Of a DNA stretch of 64,000 nt, positions 30,497 to 39,280 are shown in pieces. The translations under genes were made by a program, and so were the position numbers. Source of the stretch: Sphaerisporangium siamense (GTDB lineage: Bacteria; Actinomycetota; Actinomycetes; Streptosporangiales; Streptosporangiaceae); the NCBI RefSeq assembly GCF_014205275.1, contig NZ_JACHND010000001.1, forward strand, positions 5,208,001 to 5,272,000. The letters run 5' to 3'. Below the pieces are notes generated by a model that saw only the letters and a list, made by a program, of their open reading frames with translations, ran no database searches and was not told the DNA's origin. How positions within the stretch are numbered: the first letter of the stretch is position 1; every line of letters starts with the position of its first letter.

Positions 30497-31881
30497 CCCG
30501 CCCGCCCGGCCCACCTCACGGGCCGGAGCAGCACGGGCCGGAGGATCACGGGGCGGAGCGCCACGGGCCGGAGCAGCCGCGCGGCCGATCCGGCCAGGAG
30601 CCCCCCGACGACCCGGTGGGCCCGGCCGCCCCCGACGACCCGGACGGTGTGCGGCGGACGATCAGCCCTGGCGGTCCCGACGAGACGGGTGCTCCGGAGG
30701 ACTCGGGGGATGTCCTTTCCGTGGCCGGGGCGGCCGAAGGACGCACGAGTGGCGGGGAGGGGGCCGTCGAGGGTGAGCCGGAGGGGCTCATCCGGTTCCA
30801 GGACGAGGCCCGGGAAGAGAGCGAAGAGGAGCGGAAGGGGCGGGGGCGGCGGGGGCTGATCGCGCTGGTCGCCGGGGGGAGCGCGGTGCTGGTCGCCGCG
30901 GGGCTCGCCGGGGCGTTCGTCCTGTTCAAGCCGTTCCTCTCACCGGAGGACTTCGACGGCCCCGGCACCGTACCGGTCGTCGTCCGGATAGCGCCGGGCG
31001 CGAGCGCGGGCGAGATCGCCGAGACGCTCGTGCGCGCCGAGGTCGTCGCGAGCGCCAGGTCGTTCGTCGGCGTGGTGGAACGGCGCGGCAAGGAGAACGG
31101 CCTCAGGCCCGGCCACTACCGGATGCGCAAGCGCATGGCCGCCTCGATGGCGCTCGACCTGCTGCTCTCCCCGCAGGCCAGGATCCGCAAGCGCGTCACC
31201 CTGCCGGAGGGCCTGCGCGCCGTCCAGAGCGTCGCCCGTCTCGCCAAGGGTTCGGGCCTGCCCGCCGCCGAGTTCGGCCGGCTGGCCGCCGCGCCCGCCG
31301 GGCTCGGCCTGCCCGCGTACGCCAACGGCGCGGTCGAGGGCTTCCTGTTCCCCGCGACCTACGACGTGGAGCCGTCCACCGGGGCGCGCGATCTGATGCG
31401 GGCGACCGTCCGCCGGTTCAAACGGGCCGCCACCCGCGTGGACCTGGAGGCGGGGGCCGGGCGGCTGAAGCTGACGCCCCGCGAGGTGGTGATCGTCGCC
31501 AGCATCGCGCAGGCCGAGGGGGGCAGGGTCGCCGACTATCCGAAGATCGCGAGAGTCATCTACAATCGGCTGGCCTCCCGAGCCAAGCTGGAGATGGACA
31601 GCACCGTGATGTACGGCCTGGGCAAGCACGGCATCGTGGCCTCACATGCCGAGATCAAGCGTGACACCCCTTACAACACCTACATGCACCCCGGGCTGCC
31701 GCCGGGCCCGATCTGCAACCCCGGCGAGGCGGCACTCCGGGCGGCGCTGAGTCCGGCAAAGGGTGATTGGTACTGGTTCGTCACGGTGGACCCAGAGCGT
31801 AGAATCACGAAATTCACCGACAAAGAGAGCGAGTTCGTGAAGTTCCGAGCAGAGCTAAACAAGCGTCTCGGGCAGCACTGA
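30493..31881 (+). CDS. mltG: Endolytic murein transglycosylase MltG, first tandem copy
   Basis: MltG cleaves nascent peptidoglycan glycan strands at the outer face of the membrane and acts as a chain terminator. The 462-residue protein has an unusual cytoplasmic N-terminus of about 125 residues rich in His, Gly, Pro and Glu, including four tandem HGPEQ-type pentads. One TM helix follows ([24 protein letters not shown]), then a LysM-like domain ([24 protein letters not shown]) and the YceG catalytic domain. The catalytic Glu342 is in [10 protein letters not shown], followed by VIYNRL and [10 protein letters not shown], and [22 protein letters not shown] 30493 overlaps ruvX. A second full mltG follows. 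Confidence 0.93.
   Translation: MTRPPGPPHGPEQHGPEDHGAERHGPEQPRGRSGQEPPDDPVGPAAPDDPDGVRRTISPGGPDETGAPEDSGDVLSVAGAAEGRTSGGEGAVEGEPEGLIRFQDEAREESEEERKGRGRRGLIALVAGGSAVLVAAGLAGAFVLFKPFLSPEDFDGPGTVPVVVRIAPGASAGEIAETLVRAEVVASARSFVGVVERRGKENGLRPGHYRMRKRMAASMALDLLLSPQARIRKRVTLPEGLRAVQSVARLAKGSGLPAAEFGRLAAAPAGLGLPAYANGAVEGFLFPATYDVEPSTGARDLMRATVRRFKRAATRVDLEAGAGRLKLTPREVVIVASIAQAEGGRVADYPKIARVIYNRLASRAKLEMDSTVMYGLGKHGIVASHAEIKRDTPYNTYMHPGLPPGPICNPGEAALRAALSPAKGDWYWFVTVDPERRITKFTDKESEFVKFRAELNKRLGQH
30517..30576 (+). repeat. Four 15-bp tandem repeats inside the first mltG
   Basis: Four consecutive 15-bp units of CACGGGCCGGAGCAG type encode [15 protein letters not shown] and HGPEQ near the N-terminus of the first MltG. 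Copies 1 and 4 are identical and the others differ at a few bases. The array lies in the cytoplasmic disordered tail and could vary in length between strains. Confidence 0.8.
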
Positions 31882-32038
31882 TGCCCGTCGGGACGGTTGC
31901 CACCTCTAGGACAAGTCCGGCGATCTTCGTCGTTCAGTCCTATGGTGGTGGAACGACGACTTGCCTGGTATGCCCCACCAAAATCGGGCGCTTGCGCGAC
32001 GATGGGCAGGTCGGACAGGGAGATTGGCGTGCGCACAT

Positions 32039-33202
32039 ATGAACGATCTCGACCTCGATAGTCTGCTCGGCGCCGAGGACGACGAGGGCCCGCGGCGCAG
32101 GGGCCGCGGCTCACGGGTCAACCGGGCCCGCAGCAGGAGGCGCCAGCGCCGCCAGCGGCGCAAGGGTTTCGTGGCGTTCTTCGTGGCGATGGTCATCATC
32201 GTCGGCGTCCTCGGCGTCGGTGGCTACTACGGCTACCAGTGGGTCCGCGGGATGGCGGTCGCCGAGGACTACGCCGGGCCGGGCGCCGGCGAGGTCGTCA
32301 TCGAGATCAAGGACGGTCAGAGCGCGGGCGACGTGGCGCAGACCCTCGTCGAGCAGGGCGTCGTCGCCAGCGAGCGCGCGTTCGTCAACGCCATCGACGC
32401 GGCCGGCAAGACCGGTTCTCTCCAGCCCGGCCAGTACAAGCTGCGCAAGGGCATGGCCGCCGGCGTCGCCGTCCCGCTTCTCGACCCCAAGCTCAGGCTC
32501 CAGACCACGCTGACGATCCGCGAGGGCCTGCGCCTCTCCCAGATCCTCCAGCAGCTCTCCACCGCCACGGGCAAGCCGGTGTCGGCCTTCCAGAAGGCCG
32601 CGAAGGACGCCGAGTCCCTCGAACTGCCCGCCTACGCCAAGGGCCGCCTCGAAGGGTTCGCCTTCCCCGCGACCTACGAGATCTCCCCGAAGTCCACGCC
32701 CGACGACATCCTCGCGAGCATGGTGGCGCGCTACAACGACGCCGCCGAGCAGGCCGACCTCGTGGCGGGCGCCAAGAAGGTGGGCCGCACGCCGCTGGAG
32801 ATCGTGACGATCGCGAGCATCGTCCAGGCCGAGTCGGGCAACGTGCGCGACATGGGGAAGGTCGCCCGGGTGATCTACAACCGGCTGAACCGCGACCCCG
32901 AGATGAAGCTCCAGATGGACAGCACGGTCATGTACGGCCTCAACAAGTTCGGCATCGCGGCCACGCACGAAGAGCTGAAGAGCAAGTCGCCGTACAACAC
33001 CTACGCGCGCCTCGGCCTGCCTCCCGGCCCCATCGGCAACCCCGGCGACCACGCCATCGAGGCGGCGCTGAACCCGGCCAAGGGGAACTGGCTGTTCTTC
33101 GTCACCACCGACCCCAAGAGGGGCATCACGAAGTTCACCGACTCGGAGACGGAGTTCTTCAAGCTCGCCGAGGAGTTCAACAAGAACCACGGGGTGGGCT
33201 GA
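32039..33202 (+). CDS. mltG: Endolytic murein transglycosylase MltG, second tandem copy
   Basis: From ATG 32039 the protein is 387 residues (upstream in-frame codons back to 31961 give a non-conserved tail). A short acidic then strongly basic N-terminus (RSRRRQRRQRRK) precedes one TM helix (GFVAFFVAMVIIVGVLGVGGYYGY). The LysM-like subdomain and YceG domain follow, with catalytic Glu265 in [34 protein letters not shown] and LPPGPIGNPGDHAIEAALNP. It is clearly homologous along its whole exported part to the first copy but has a different cytoplasmic tail. Its stop overlaps aroE by one base. It sits in the normal mltG slot, so the upstream gene may be the extra one. Confidence 0.93.
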   Translation: MNDLDLDSLLGAEDDEGPRRRGRGSRVNRARSRRRQRRQRRKGFVAFFVAMVIIVGVLGVGGYYGYQWVRGMAVAEDYAGPGAGEVVIEIKDGQSAGDVAQTLVEQGVVASERAFVNAIDAAGKTGSLQPGQYKLRKGMAAGVAVPLLDPKLRLQTTLTIREGLRLSQILQQLSTATGKPVSAFQKAAKDAESLELPAYAKGRLEGFAFPATYEISPKSTPDDILASMVARYNDAAEQADLVAGAKKVGRTPLEIVTIASIVQAESGNVRDMGKVARVIYNRLNRDPEMKLQMDSTVMYGLNKFGIAATHEELKSKSPYNTYARLGLPPGPIGNPGDHAIEAALNPAKGNWLFFVTTDPKRGITKFTDSETEFFKLAEEFNKNHGVG

Positions 33203-34038
33203 TGGAGCGGCGCGCGGCCGTCCTCGGCTCCCCGATCTCCCACTCGCTGTCGCCGGCCCTGCACCGGGGCGCGTACGCCGCGCTCGGGCTGACGGGATGG
33301 CGCTACGACGCGATCGCCTGCGACGAGGCCGGACTGCCCGGCCTGCTCGCGGGCCTCGGGCCGGAGTGGGCCGGGCTGTCGCTGACCATGCCGCTCAAGC
33401 GGGCCGTGCTGCCCCTGCTCGACACCGTGGCGGACCTGGCGGTCGAGGTCGGCGGCGTCAACACCGTCGTGCTGCGCGACGGCGCCCGGCACGGCGAGAA
33501 CACCGACGTGCACGGCATCGTCGCGGCGCTGGCCGAGTCGGGGGTGCGGGCGCCGCGCGGCGCGACCATCCTCGGCGGCGGGGCGACGGCGGCCTCGGCC
33601 CTGGCGGCCCTGCGGGAGCTCGGCCTGCCGGAGGCGACGCTGGTCGTGCGGGACAGGACCGGCGCCCGGGAGACCGAGGAGGCGGCCGAGCGGCTGGGCA
33701 TGCGGGTCACGGTCGAGACGTTCGACAAGCTGGACGCCCTGCTGGACGTGGACCTGGCCGTCTCCACCCTCCCGCCGGGCGCGGCCGACCCCTACGCCGC
33801 GTCGCTCGCGGCGGTGCCCACGCTCTTCGACGTCGTCTACGCCCCTTGGCCGACCCCTGTGGCACGGGCCGTGGCCGGCGCGGGCGGCACGGTCGTGAGC
33901 GGCTTCACCATGCTGGTACACCAGGCCGTACGCCAGGTCGAGCTCTACACGGGCCTGCGCCGAGGGGCGGTGCCCGTGGACCTCGTCAAGGCGGCCGGCG
34001 AAGCCGAGATCGCCAGACGATCGGCTCGAACGGATTGA
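33202..34038 (+). CDS. aroE: Shikimate dehydrogenase
   Basis: AroE reduces 3-dehydroshikimate to shikimate with NADPH in aromatic amino acid synthesis. The 278 residues begin RRAAVLGSPISHSLSPALHRGAYAALGL, the substrate-binding serines. The catalytic Lys is in LSLTMPLKRAVL and the catalytic Asp in HGENTDVHG. The nucleotide-binding loop is LGGGATAASAL, and VSGFTMLVHQAVRQVELYTG closes the fold. ATG 33202 shares its A with the mltG stop. It is the last gene of the alaS-ruvX-mltG-mltG-aroE unit, before a 399-bp gap. Confidence 0.95.
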   Translation: MERRAAVLGSPISHSLSPALHRGAYAALGLTGWRYDAIACDEAGLPGLLAGLGPEWAGLSLTMPLKRAVLPLLDTVADLAVEVGGVNTVVLRDGARHGENTDVHGIVAALAESGVRAPRGATILGGGATAASALAALRELGLPEATLVVRDRTGARETEEAAERLGMRVTVETFDKLDALLDVDLAVSTLPPGAADPYAASLAAVPTLFDVVYAPWPTPVARAVAGAGGTVVSGFTMLVHQAVRQVELYTGLRRGAVPVDLVKAAGEAEIARRSARTD

Positions 34039-34437
34039 GCACGCGAACTCCGCTTCGCTCGATCTCCGTCATGGTCTCTCCGGGTGTGCGCAAGGACACG
34101 CCATCGCCGGGTCGTGCTTCGTATCGGCGAAGCAACGCATCGTGACGGCGGAGGGGGAAGATTCGGCGGACACGCCGTGTTGTGGTAGTGTGACTGCTTG
34201 ATCGGTCCGGCATGAAGGCTGGACGCGCAAGCGGAGGTCTTCCTCCCACCTGATCGGCTGCGAGGTCGATGGGTTCAGGATCACTCCGGAGCTCCTCCGG
34301 GGAACCCGGGGCCGGGCGGCCGATGGGTTCCAGTGGCCCCGCATGCGCGACGTGCGGGGCTTTTCGCTTTCCGGGCGAGGGGCTGCCGTCACGGTCGAGC
34401 ACTCACGCGGACAAATGCCAGGCACCTAGGAGGTCCC
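34039..34437 (+). promoter_or_regulatory. Promoter and structured leader of infC-rpmI-rplT
   Basis: This 399-bp gene-free region has an extended -10 (TGGTAGTGT, hexamer 34186-34191), giving a leader of about 240 nt. Within the leader, CGATGGGTTC appears twice (34267-34276, 34321-34330). A terminator-like hairpin lies at 34336-34370. The segment CGGGGAACCC (34298-34307) can pair with GGGTTCC (34325-34331) plus CCCCG (34337-34341), which would occupy the left arm of that hairpin. This suggests mutually exclusive antiterminator and terminator folds, as known for other ribosomal-protein or IF3 leaders. No tRNA or small gene was seen. Confidence 0.5.
34336..34370 (+). terminator. Attenuator-like terminator in the infC leader
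   Basis: GCCCCGCA (34336-34343) pairs with TGCGGGGC (34353-34360) over a nine-base loop and is followed immediately by TTTTCGCTTT. It sits about 68 bp before the infC start and after the presumed promoter, so it would truncate transcripts before the gene unless prevented. Confidence 0.7.
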
Positions 34438-35064
34438 ATCAGCACTGAGCCCCGCATCAACGAGCGTATTCGCGTGCCCGAGGTCCGTCTCGTGGGGCCG
34501 AACGGCGAGCAGGTCGGCATCGTCTCGATCGGCGACGCCCTGAAGCTGGCCCAGGAATCGGATCTCGACCTGGTCGAGGTCGCGGCCACGGCCCGTCCGC
34601 CCGTGTGCAAGCTCATGGACTACGGCAAGTTCAAGTACGAGTCGGCCATGAAGGCACGCGAGGCGCGCCGCAACCAGGCGCACACGATCATCAAGGAGAT
34701 CAAGCTCCGGCCGAAGATCGATCCGCATGACTACGAGACCAAGAAGGGTCACGTCGTGCGGTTCCTCAAAGCGGGGGACAAGGTCAAGGTCACCATCATG
34801 TTCCGCGGGCGCGAGCAGTCGCGTCCGGAGCTGGGCTTCCGGCTTCTGCAAAGGCTCGCGGAGGACGTCACCGAGCTCGGCTTCGTGGAGTCCCAGCCCA
34901 AGCAGGACGGCCGGAACATGATCATGGTGATCGGGCCGCACAAGAAGAAGGCCGAGGCCAAGGCCGAGCGTGCCGCGGCCCGCACCAAGTCCGACGAGGC
35001 CGGCGAGCACGGCGAGATCGGCGAGCACGGCGAGGCGGACGTGAGCACCCCGGACGTGGCGTAG
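34438..35064 (+). CDS. infC: Translation initiation factor IF-3, probable ATC start codon
   Basis: IF3 prevents premature 30S-50S joining and proofreads the start codon. The conserved N-terminus (S)[25 protein letters not shown] directly follows codon ATC at 34438, which has AGGAGG at 34428-34433. There is no in-frame ATG, GTG or TTG between 34333 and this point, and 34333 lies at the edge of the leader terminator. The 208-residue product has the N-domain, the linker [19 protein letters not shown] and the C-domain ([35 protein letters not shown]). An acidic/His-rich tail [10 protein letters not shown] follows. A non-standard start fits IF3 autoregulation as in E. coli, where infC uses ATT. 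Confidence 0.9.
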   Translation: MSTEPRINERIRVPEVRLVGPNGEQVGIVSIGDALKLAQESDLDLVEVAATARPPVCKLMDYGKFKYESAMKAREARRNQAHTIIKEIKLRPKIDPHDYETKKGHVVRFLKAGDKVKVTIMFRGREQSRPELGFRLLQRLAEDVTELGFVESQPKQDGRNMIMVIGPHKKKAEAKAERAAARTKSDEAGEHGEIGEHGEADVSTPDVA

Positions 35065-35217
35065 GCCACGCGGCCGCACCAGTGATGTACCCCGCCTGAC
35101 GATCCGGCGGGATGTGGACACCGAGACCGGGTCAGGGCCTCACCGGGTGAGTCCCCGGATGAGGTACCTTGACCCGGGCCATCGGCACGGACGAACGACG
35201 AGGGAGATACGGCTGTC

Positions 35218-35412
35218 ATGCCGAAGATGAAGACGCACAGCGGTGCGAAGAAGCGGTTCCGGCTCAGCGGTTCCGGCAAGGTCATTCGCCGCCGCGCGAA
35301 CCGTGCCCACTACAACGAGCACAAGCCGTCCACGCGGACGCGCCGTCTCGCGCCTGAGGTCGTCATGTCCGATGCCGACACCAAGAAGATCAAGAAGCTG
35401 CTGGGCAAGTAA
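35218..35412 (+). CDS. rpmI: 50S ribosomal protein bL35
   Basis: The 64-residue, strongly basic protein begins [22 protein letters not shown] and ends KIKKLLGK, full length for bL35. The residues after HSGAKKRF bind 23S rRNA in the large subunit. GAGGGAG precedes ATG 35218. It lies 153 bp after infC and 24 bp before rplT in the universal infC-rpmI-rplT operon. Confidence 0.97.
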   Translation: MPKMKTHSGAKKRFRLSGSGKVIRRRANRAHYNEHKPSTRTRRLAPEVVMSDADTKKIKKLLGK

Positions 35413-35436
35413 CCGAACCCCCGGGGAGATAGAACA

Positions 35437-35820
35437 ATGGCACGCGTAAAGCGGGCGCTCAACGCCAAGAAGAAGCGCCGCGTCGTCCTCGAGCGGGCGA
35501 GTGGTTACCGGGGCCAGCGGTCGCGGCTGTACCGCAAGGCCAAGGAGCAGATGCTCCACTCGCTGACCTATGCCTACCGCGACCGCAAGGACAAGAAGGG
35601 CGCTTTCCGGCGCCTGTGGATCCAGCGCATCAACGCCGCCGCGCGCGCGAACGGCATCACCTACAACCGGTTCATCCAGGGCCTGAAGGCCGCCGGTGTC
35701 GAGGTGGACCGCAAGATCCTCGCCGACCTGGCCGTCAACGACGCCCAGGCGTTCGCGGCGCTGGCCGAGGCCGCCAGGAAGGCGCTTCCGGCCGACGTGA
35801 ACGCGCCGGTCGCCGGCTGA
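35437..35820 (+). CDS. rplT: 50S ribosomal protein bL20
   Basis: The 127-residue protein begins [35 protein letters not shown], the long basic N-terminal helix that threads through 23S rRNA. The globular domain carries [25 protein letters not shown] and [28 protein letters not shown]. bL20 is needed for early 50S assembly and in several bacteria represses its own operon; the leader upstream of infC is a candidate target. GGGGAGA precedes ATG 35437. Confidence 0.97.
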   Translation: MARVKRALNAKKKRRVVLERASGYRGQRSRLYRKAKEQMLHSLTYAYRDRKDKKGAFRRLWIQRINAAARANGITYNRFIQGLKAAGVEVDRKILADLAVNDAQAFAALAEAARKALPADVNAPVAG

Positions 35821-35933
35821 CGCCCGGCGCACACACGAACTCAGGTGGACGACTCGTTCTCTCGCGGAGCGGGTCGTTCGCCGTTCCGGGGCCCGTACGC
35901 GGCCGCCCCGGCAGGGCCGTCCAGGGGGGCACA

Positions 35934-36746
35934 TTGGCGGAGCCGGAGCTGACCAACATCAAGTCGCCGCGGGTCAAGGCCGCCAGGCGGCTGGCCAAGC
36001 GCGCCTTCCGCGACCGCGACCGCGCGTTCCTGGCCGAGGGCGCGCAGGCCGTCAGGGAGGCGCTGGCGCTGCCCGGCGTCACGGTCGAGCTGTTCGCGAC
36101 CGCGGAGGCGGGGACGCGGCACGCCGACATCGTGGCCGCCGCGCGCCAGGCCGGGGTGCCGGTGTTCGGGGCCAGCGGCGAGGTCATGGCCGAGCTGGCC
36201 CAGACGGTCACGCCGCAGGGCCTGCTTGCCGTCTGCCGGTTCGTGCACGTCCCGCTGGCCGAGGCGGTGCCCGGCGGCGCGTCCCTCGTCGCGGTGCTCG
36301 CGCACGTCCGCGACCCCGGCAACGCGGGCACGGTGCTGCGGACGGCGGACGCCGCCGGCGCGGACGCGGTGGTCTTCACCGACGCCTCGGTGGACCCCTA
36401 CAACGGCAAGTGCGTCCGGGCGAGCGCCGGCAGCCTGTTCCACCTGCCGGTGGTCACCGCGGCCCCGGTGGCGGAGACGGTGCGCCACCTGAAGGACTCG
36501 GGGCTGCGGGTCCTCGCCGCCGACGGCGCGGGCACCCGCACGCTGGACGACGTGGACCTGGCCGGGCCCACGGCGTGGATCTTCGGGAACGAGGCCTGGG
36601 GCCTGCCCGAGGAGGTTCTCAAGCTCGCCGACGAGGTCGTGCGGGTGCCGATCTACGGGCGCGCCGAGAGCCTGAACCTGGCGACGGCGGCCGCCGTCTG
36701 CCTGTACGCCTCGGCCCGGGCCCAGCGGGCCGCCGCGGCGCGCTGA
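35934..36746 (+). CDS. SPOUT-class rRNA 2'-O-methyltransferase (TrmH/SpoU family)
   Basis: The 270-residue protein has an N-terminal substrate-binding domain (NIKSPRVKAARRLAKRAFRDRDRAFLAEGAQAVREAL) and a C-terminal knotted SpoU domain. The three SpoU motifs are present: HVRDPGNAGTVLRTADAAGAD, WIFGNEAWGLPEE and VRVPIYGRAESLNLATAAAVCLY. The specific site (a 23S rRNA guanosine or adenosine ribose; TsnR-like or RlmB-like) cannot be told from sequence. TTG 35934 behind GGGGGG is the first codon that gives the family N-terminus; frames further upstream run into rplT. The location directly behind rplT is conserved and fits a role in ribosome maturation. Confidence 0.9.
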   Translation: MAEPELTNIKSPRVKAARRLAKRAFRDRDRAFLAEGAQAVREALALPGVTVELFATAEAGTRHADIVAAARQAGVPVFGASGEVMAELAQTVTPQGLLAVCRFVHVPLAEAVPGGASLVAVLAHVRDPGNAGTVLRTADAAGADAVVFTDASVDPYNGKCVRASAGSLFHLPVVTAAPVAETVRHLKDSGLRVLAADGAGTRTLDDVDLAGPTAWIFGNEAWGLPEEVLKLADEVVRVPIYGRAESLNLATAAAVCLYASARAQRAAAAR

Positions 36747-36896
36747 GACGGGGCGGCGTGGCCGTGCGCGCCGCGGCGGACGGGGCGCGGCGGCGGGTAG
36801 TCCCATCGGGCATGGCCGGGCGCCCGATGCCCGGCGTAGGGCTGCCGTCGGGCACGGGAAACCCGCTATTGTCGGCCCTGTAGGGGCGAGGAGGCG
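36747..36896. other. Intergenic region with a short inverted repeat before the kinase gene
   Basis: The 150 bp contain CATCGGGC (36810-36817) and GCCCGATG (36828-36835) as a perfect 8-bp inverted pair. TATTGT at 36868-36873 could be a -10 for the downstream kinase. GAGGAGG is its ribosome binding site. Confidence 0.35.
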
Positions 36897-37982
36897 ATGG
36901 TGCGCGGCGGACGGACCCATGGGCAGGAGGCCGATGCCGCATGCCTGATCGACGTCGACGACCTTCCCGACGGGGTCATCGTGGCCGACGCGCGCGGCCG
37001 GGTGGTCGCGTTCAACCACGCCGCCTCCAGCCTGACGGGCGCCGACCGCGAGGCCGTCCTCGGCGGTCACCTGCCCGAGGTGCTGCCCTTTCGGGACAAC
37101 GACGGCCGCGACTGGTGGAAGTGGCTGGACGCCTACGGCGGCCTGCGCATCCGCAGCCGCCAGCCGGAGTGCTCGCTGTACCTGCCGGGCCGCCACGAGC
37201 TGCTGGTCGCGGTCCGTTTCGTGCGCAGCCCCCGCCGCGGCGGCGACGTCGTCCGCGTGGTGATCACCCTGCGCGACGCCGCGGCCCGTGCCCGGCTGGA
37301 GCGCAGCAGGGCCGACCTGGTGTCCACCGTCGCCCACGAGCTGCGGTCCCCGCTGACCAGCGTCAAGGGGTTCACCGCGACGCTGCTGGCCAAGTGGGGC
37401 CGCTTCACCGACGACCAGAAGCGCGTGATGCTGGAGACGGTGAACGCCGACGCCGACCGCGTCACCCGGCTGATCACCGAACTGCTGGACGTCTCGCGCA
37501 TCGAGTCGGGGCGGCTGCAGATCCACCGGCAGGTCGTGGACGTTCCCGCCCGCGCCCGTAAGATCATCGAAGGCCGGGTGGCGGCGGGAGAGCCGGAGGA
37601 TCGCTTCCGGCTCGACGTGCGCGGCGAGCTGCCCGAGATGTGGCTCGACCAGGACAAGATCGACCAGATCCTGGGAAACCTGCTGGAAAACGCGGTGCGC
37701 CACGGACGCGGTACGGTGACGATAGTGGTGGAGCCGGTCGAGTGGGGAGTCGCCGTGTCGGTGCGCGACCAGGGTGAGGGTGTGGCACCCGAGCTGGCCT
37801 CGCGCGTCTTCCGCCAGTTCTGGCGGGGCAACGGGCGGCGCCGGGGCGGCACCGGCCTCGGCCTGTTCATCGTCAAGGGCCTGGTCGAGGCGCACGGCGG
37901 CACGATCACCGTGCAGCGTGCTCCGGGCGGCGGCGCGGAGTTCCGATTTACCATGCCCGCCGGCACTCCCGACTTCGCCTGA
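36897..37982 (+). CDS. Soluble PAS-domain sensor histidine kinase (orphan)
   Basis: The 361-residue kinase has no membrane segment. An N-terminal PAS-like domain (about residues 20-130: DLPDGVIVADARGRVVAFNHAASSLTG) leads through a short coiled coil to the HisKA box with phospho-acceptor His147 in STVAHELRSPLTSVKGF. The HATPase_c domain has N box ILGNLLENAVRHG, G1 VRDQGEGV, and G2 RRGGTGLGLFIVKGLVEAHGG. No response-regulator gene lies nearby, so its partner is elsewhere. Placement between the rRNA methyltransferase and pheS is shared with Streptomyces (recalled), suggesting a conserved intracellular sensing role. ATG 36897 has GAGGAGG. Confidence 0.92.
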   Translation: MVRGGRTHGQEADAACLIDVDDLPDGVIVADARGRVVAFNHAASSLTGADREAVLGGHLPEVLPFRDNDGRDWWKWLDAYGGLRIRSRQPECSLYLPGRHELLVAVRFVRSPRRGGDVVRVVITLRDAAARARLERSRADLVSTVAHELRSPLTSVKGFTATLLAKWGRFTDDQKRVMLETVNADADRVTRLITELLDVSRIESGRLQIHRQVVDVPARARKIIEGRVAAGEPEDRFRLDVRGELPEMWLDQDKIDQILGNLLENAVRHGRGTVTIVVEPVEWGVAVSVRDQGEGVAPELASRVFRQFWRGNGRRRGGTGLGLFIVKGLVEAHGGTITVQRAPGGGAEFRFTMPAGTPDFA

Positions 37983-38022
37983 GGCGTCGCGCGAGTCGGC
38001 CGGCGGGCGGACCGCCGTGATT

Positions 38023-38038
38023 CACCGGCCGGCCGGTG
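38023..38038. repeat. Perfect 16-bp palindrome upstream of pheS
   Basis: CACCGGCCGGCCGGTG is a perfect palindrome 40 bp after the kinase stop. It is followed by a short AT-rich stretch with AGCCCGAAA twice. It may end kinase transcription or be a protein site. A -10-like TAGAAT for pheS lies at 38139-38144. Confidence 0.4.
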
Positions 38039-38164
38039 CCGTGTCCGGGAGCATTAAAAGCCCGAAAAGCCCGAAATAAGCGGTCCACGAGGGCTCCACG
38101 GCCACCGGCGCACGGCCGGTCACCGGCCCTGGACGGACTAGAATCGTGCCCGCTCAAGCCCTGA

Positions 38165-39279
<1,115 letters not shown>

Positions 39280-39280
<1 letters not shown>

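Noticed and set aside
26527-30564. A 1,345-codon open frame on the minus strand across alaS, ruvX and the mltG start
   Set aside because: It is antisense to alaS and its neighbours, has no family motif and is the usual long shadow frame in very high-GC DNA.
34195-34335. Possible tRNA gene in the infC leader
   Set aside because: No acceptor stem, T-loop consensus or anticodon arm could be assembled.
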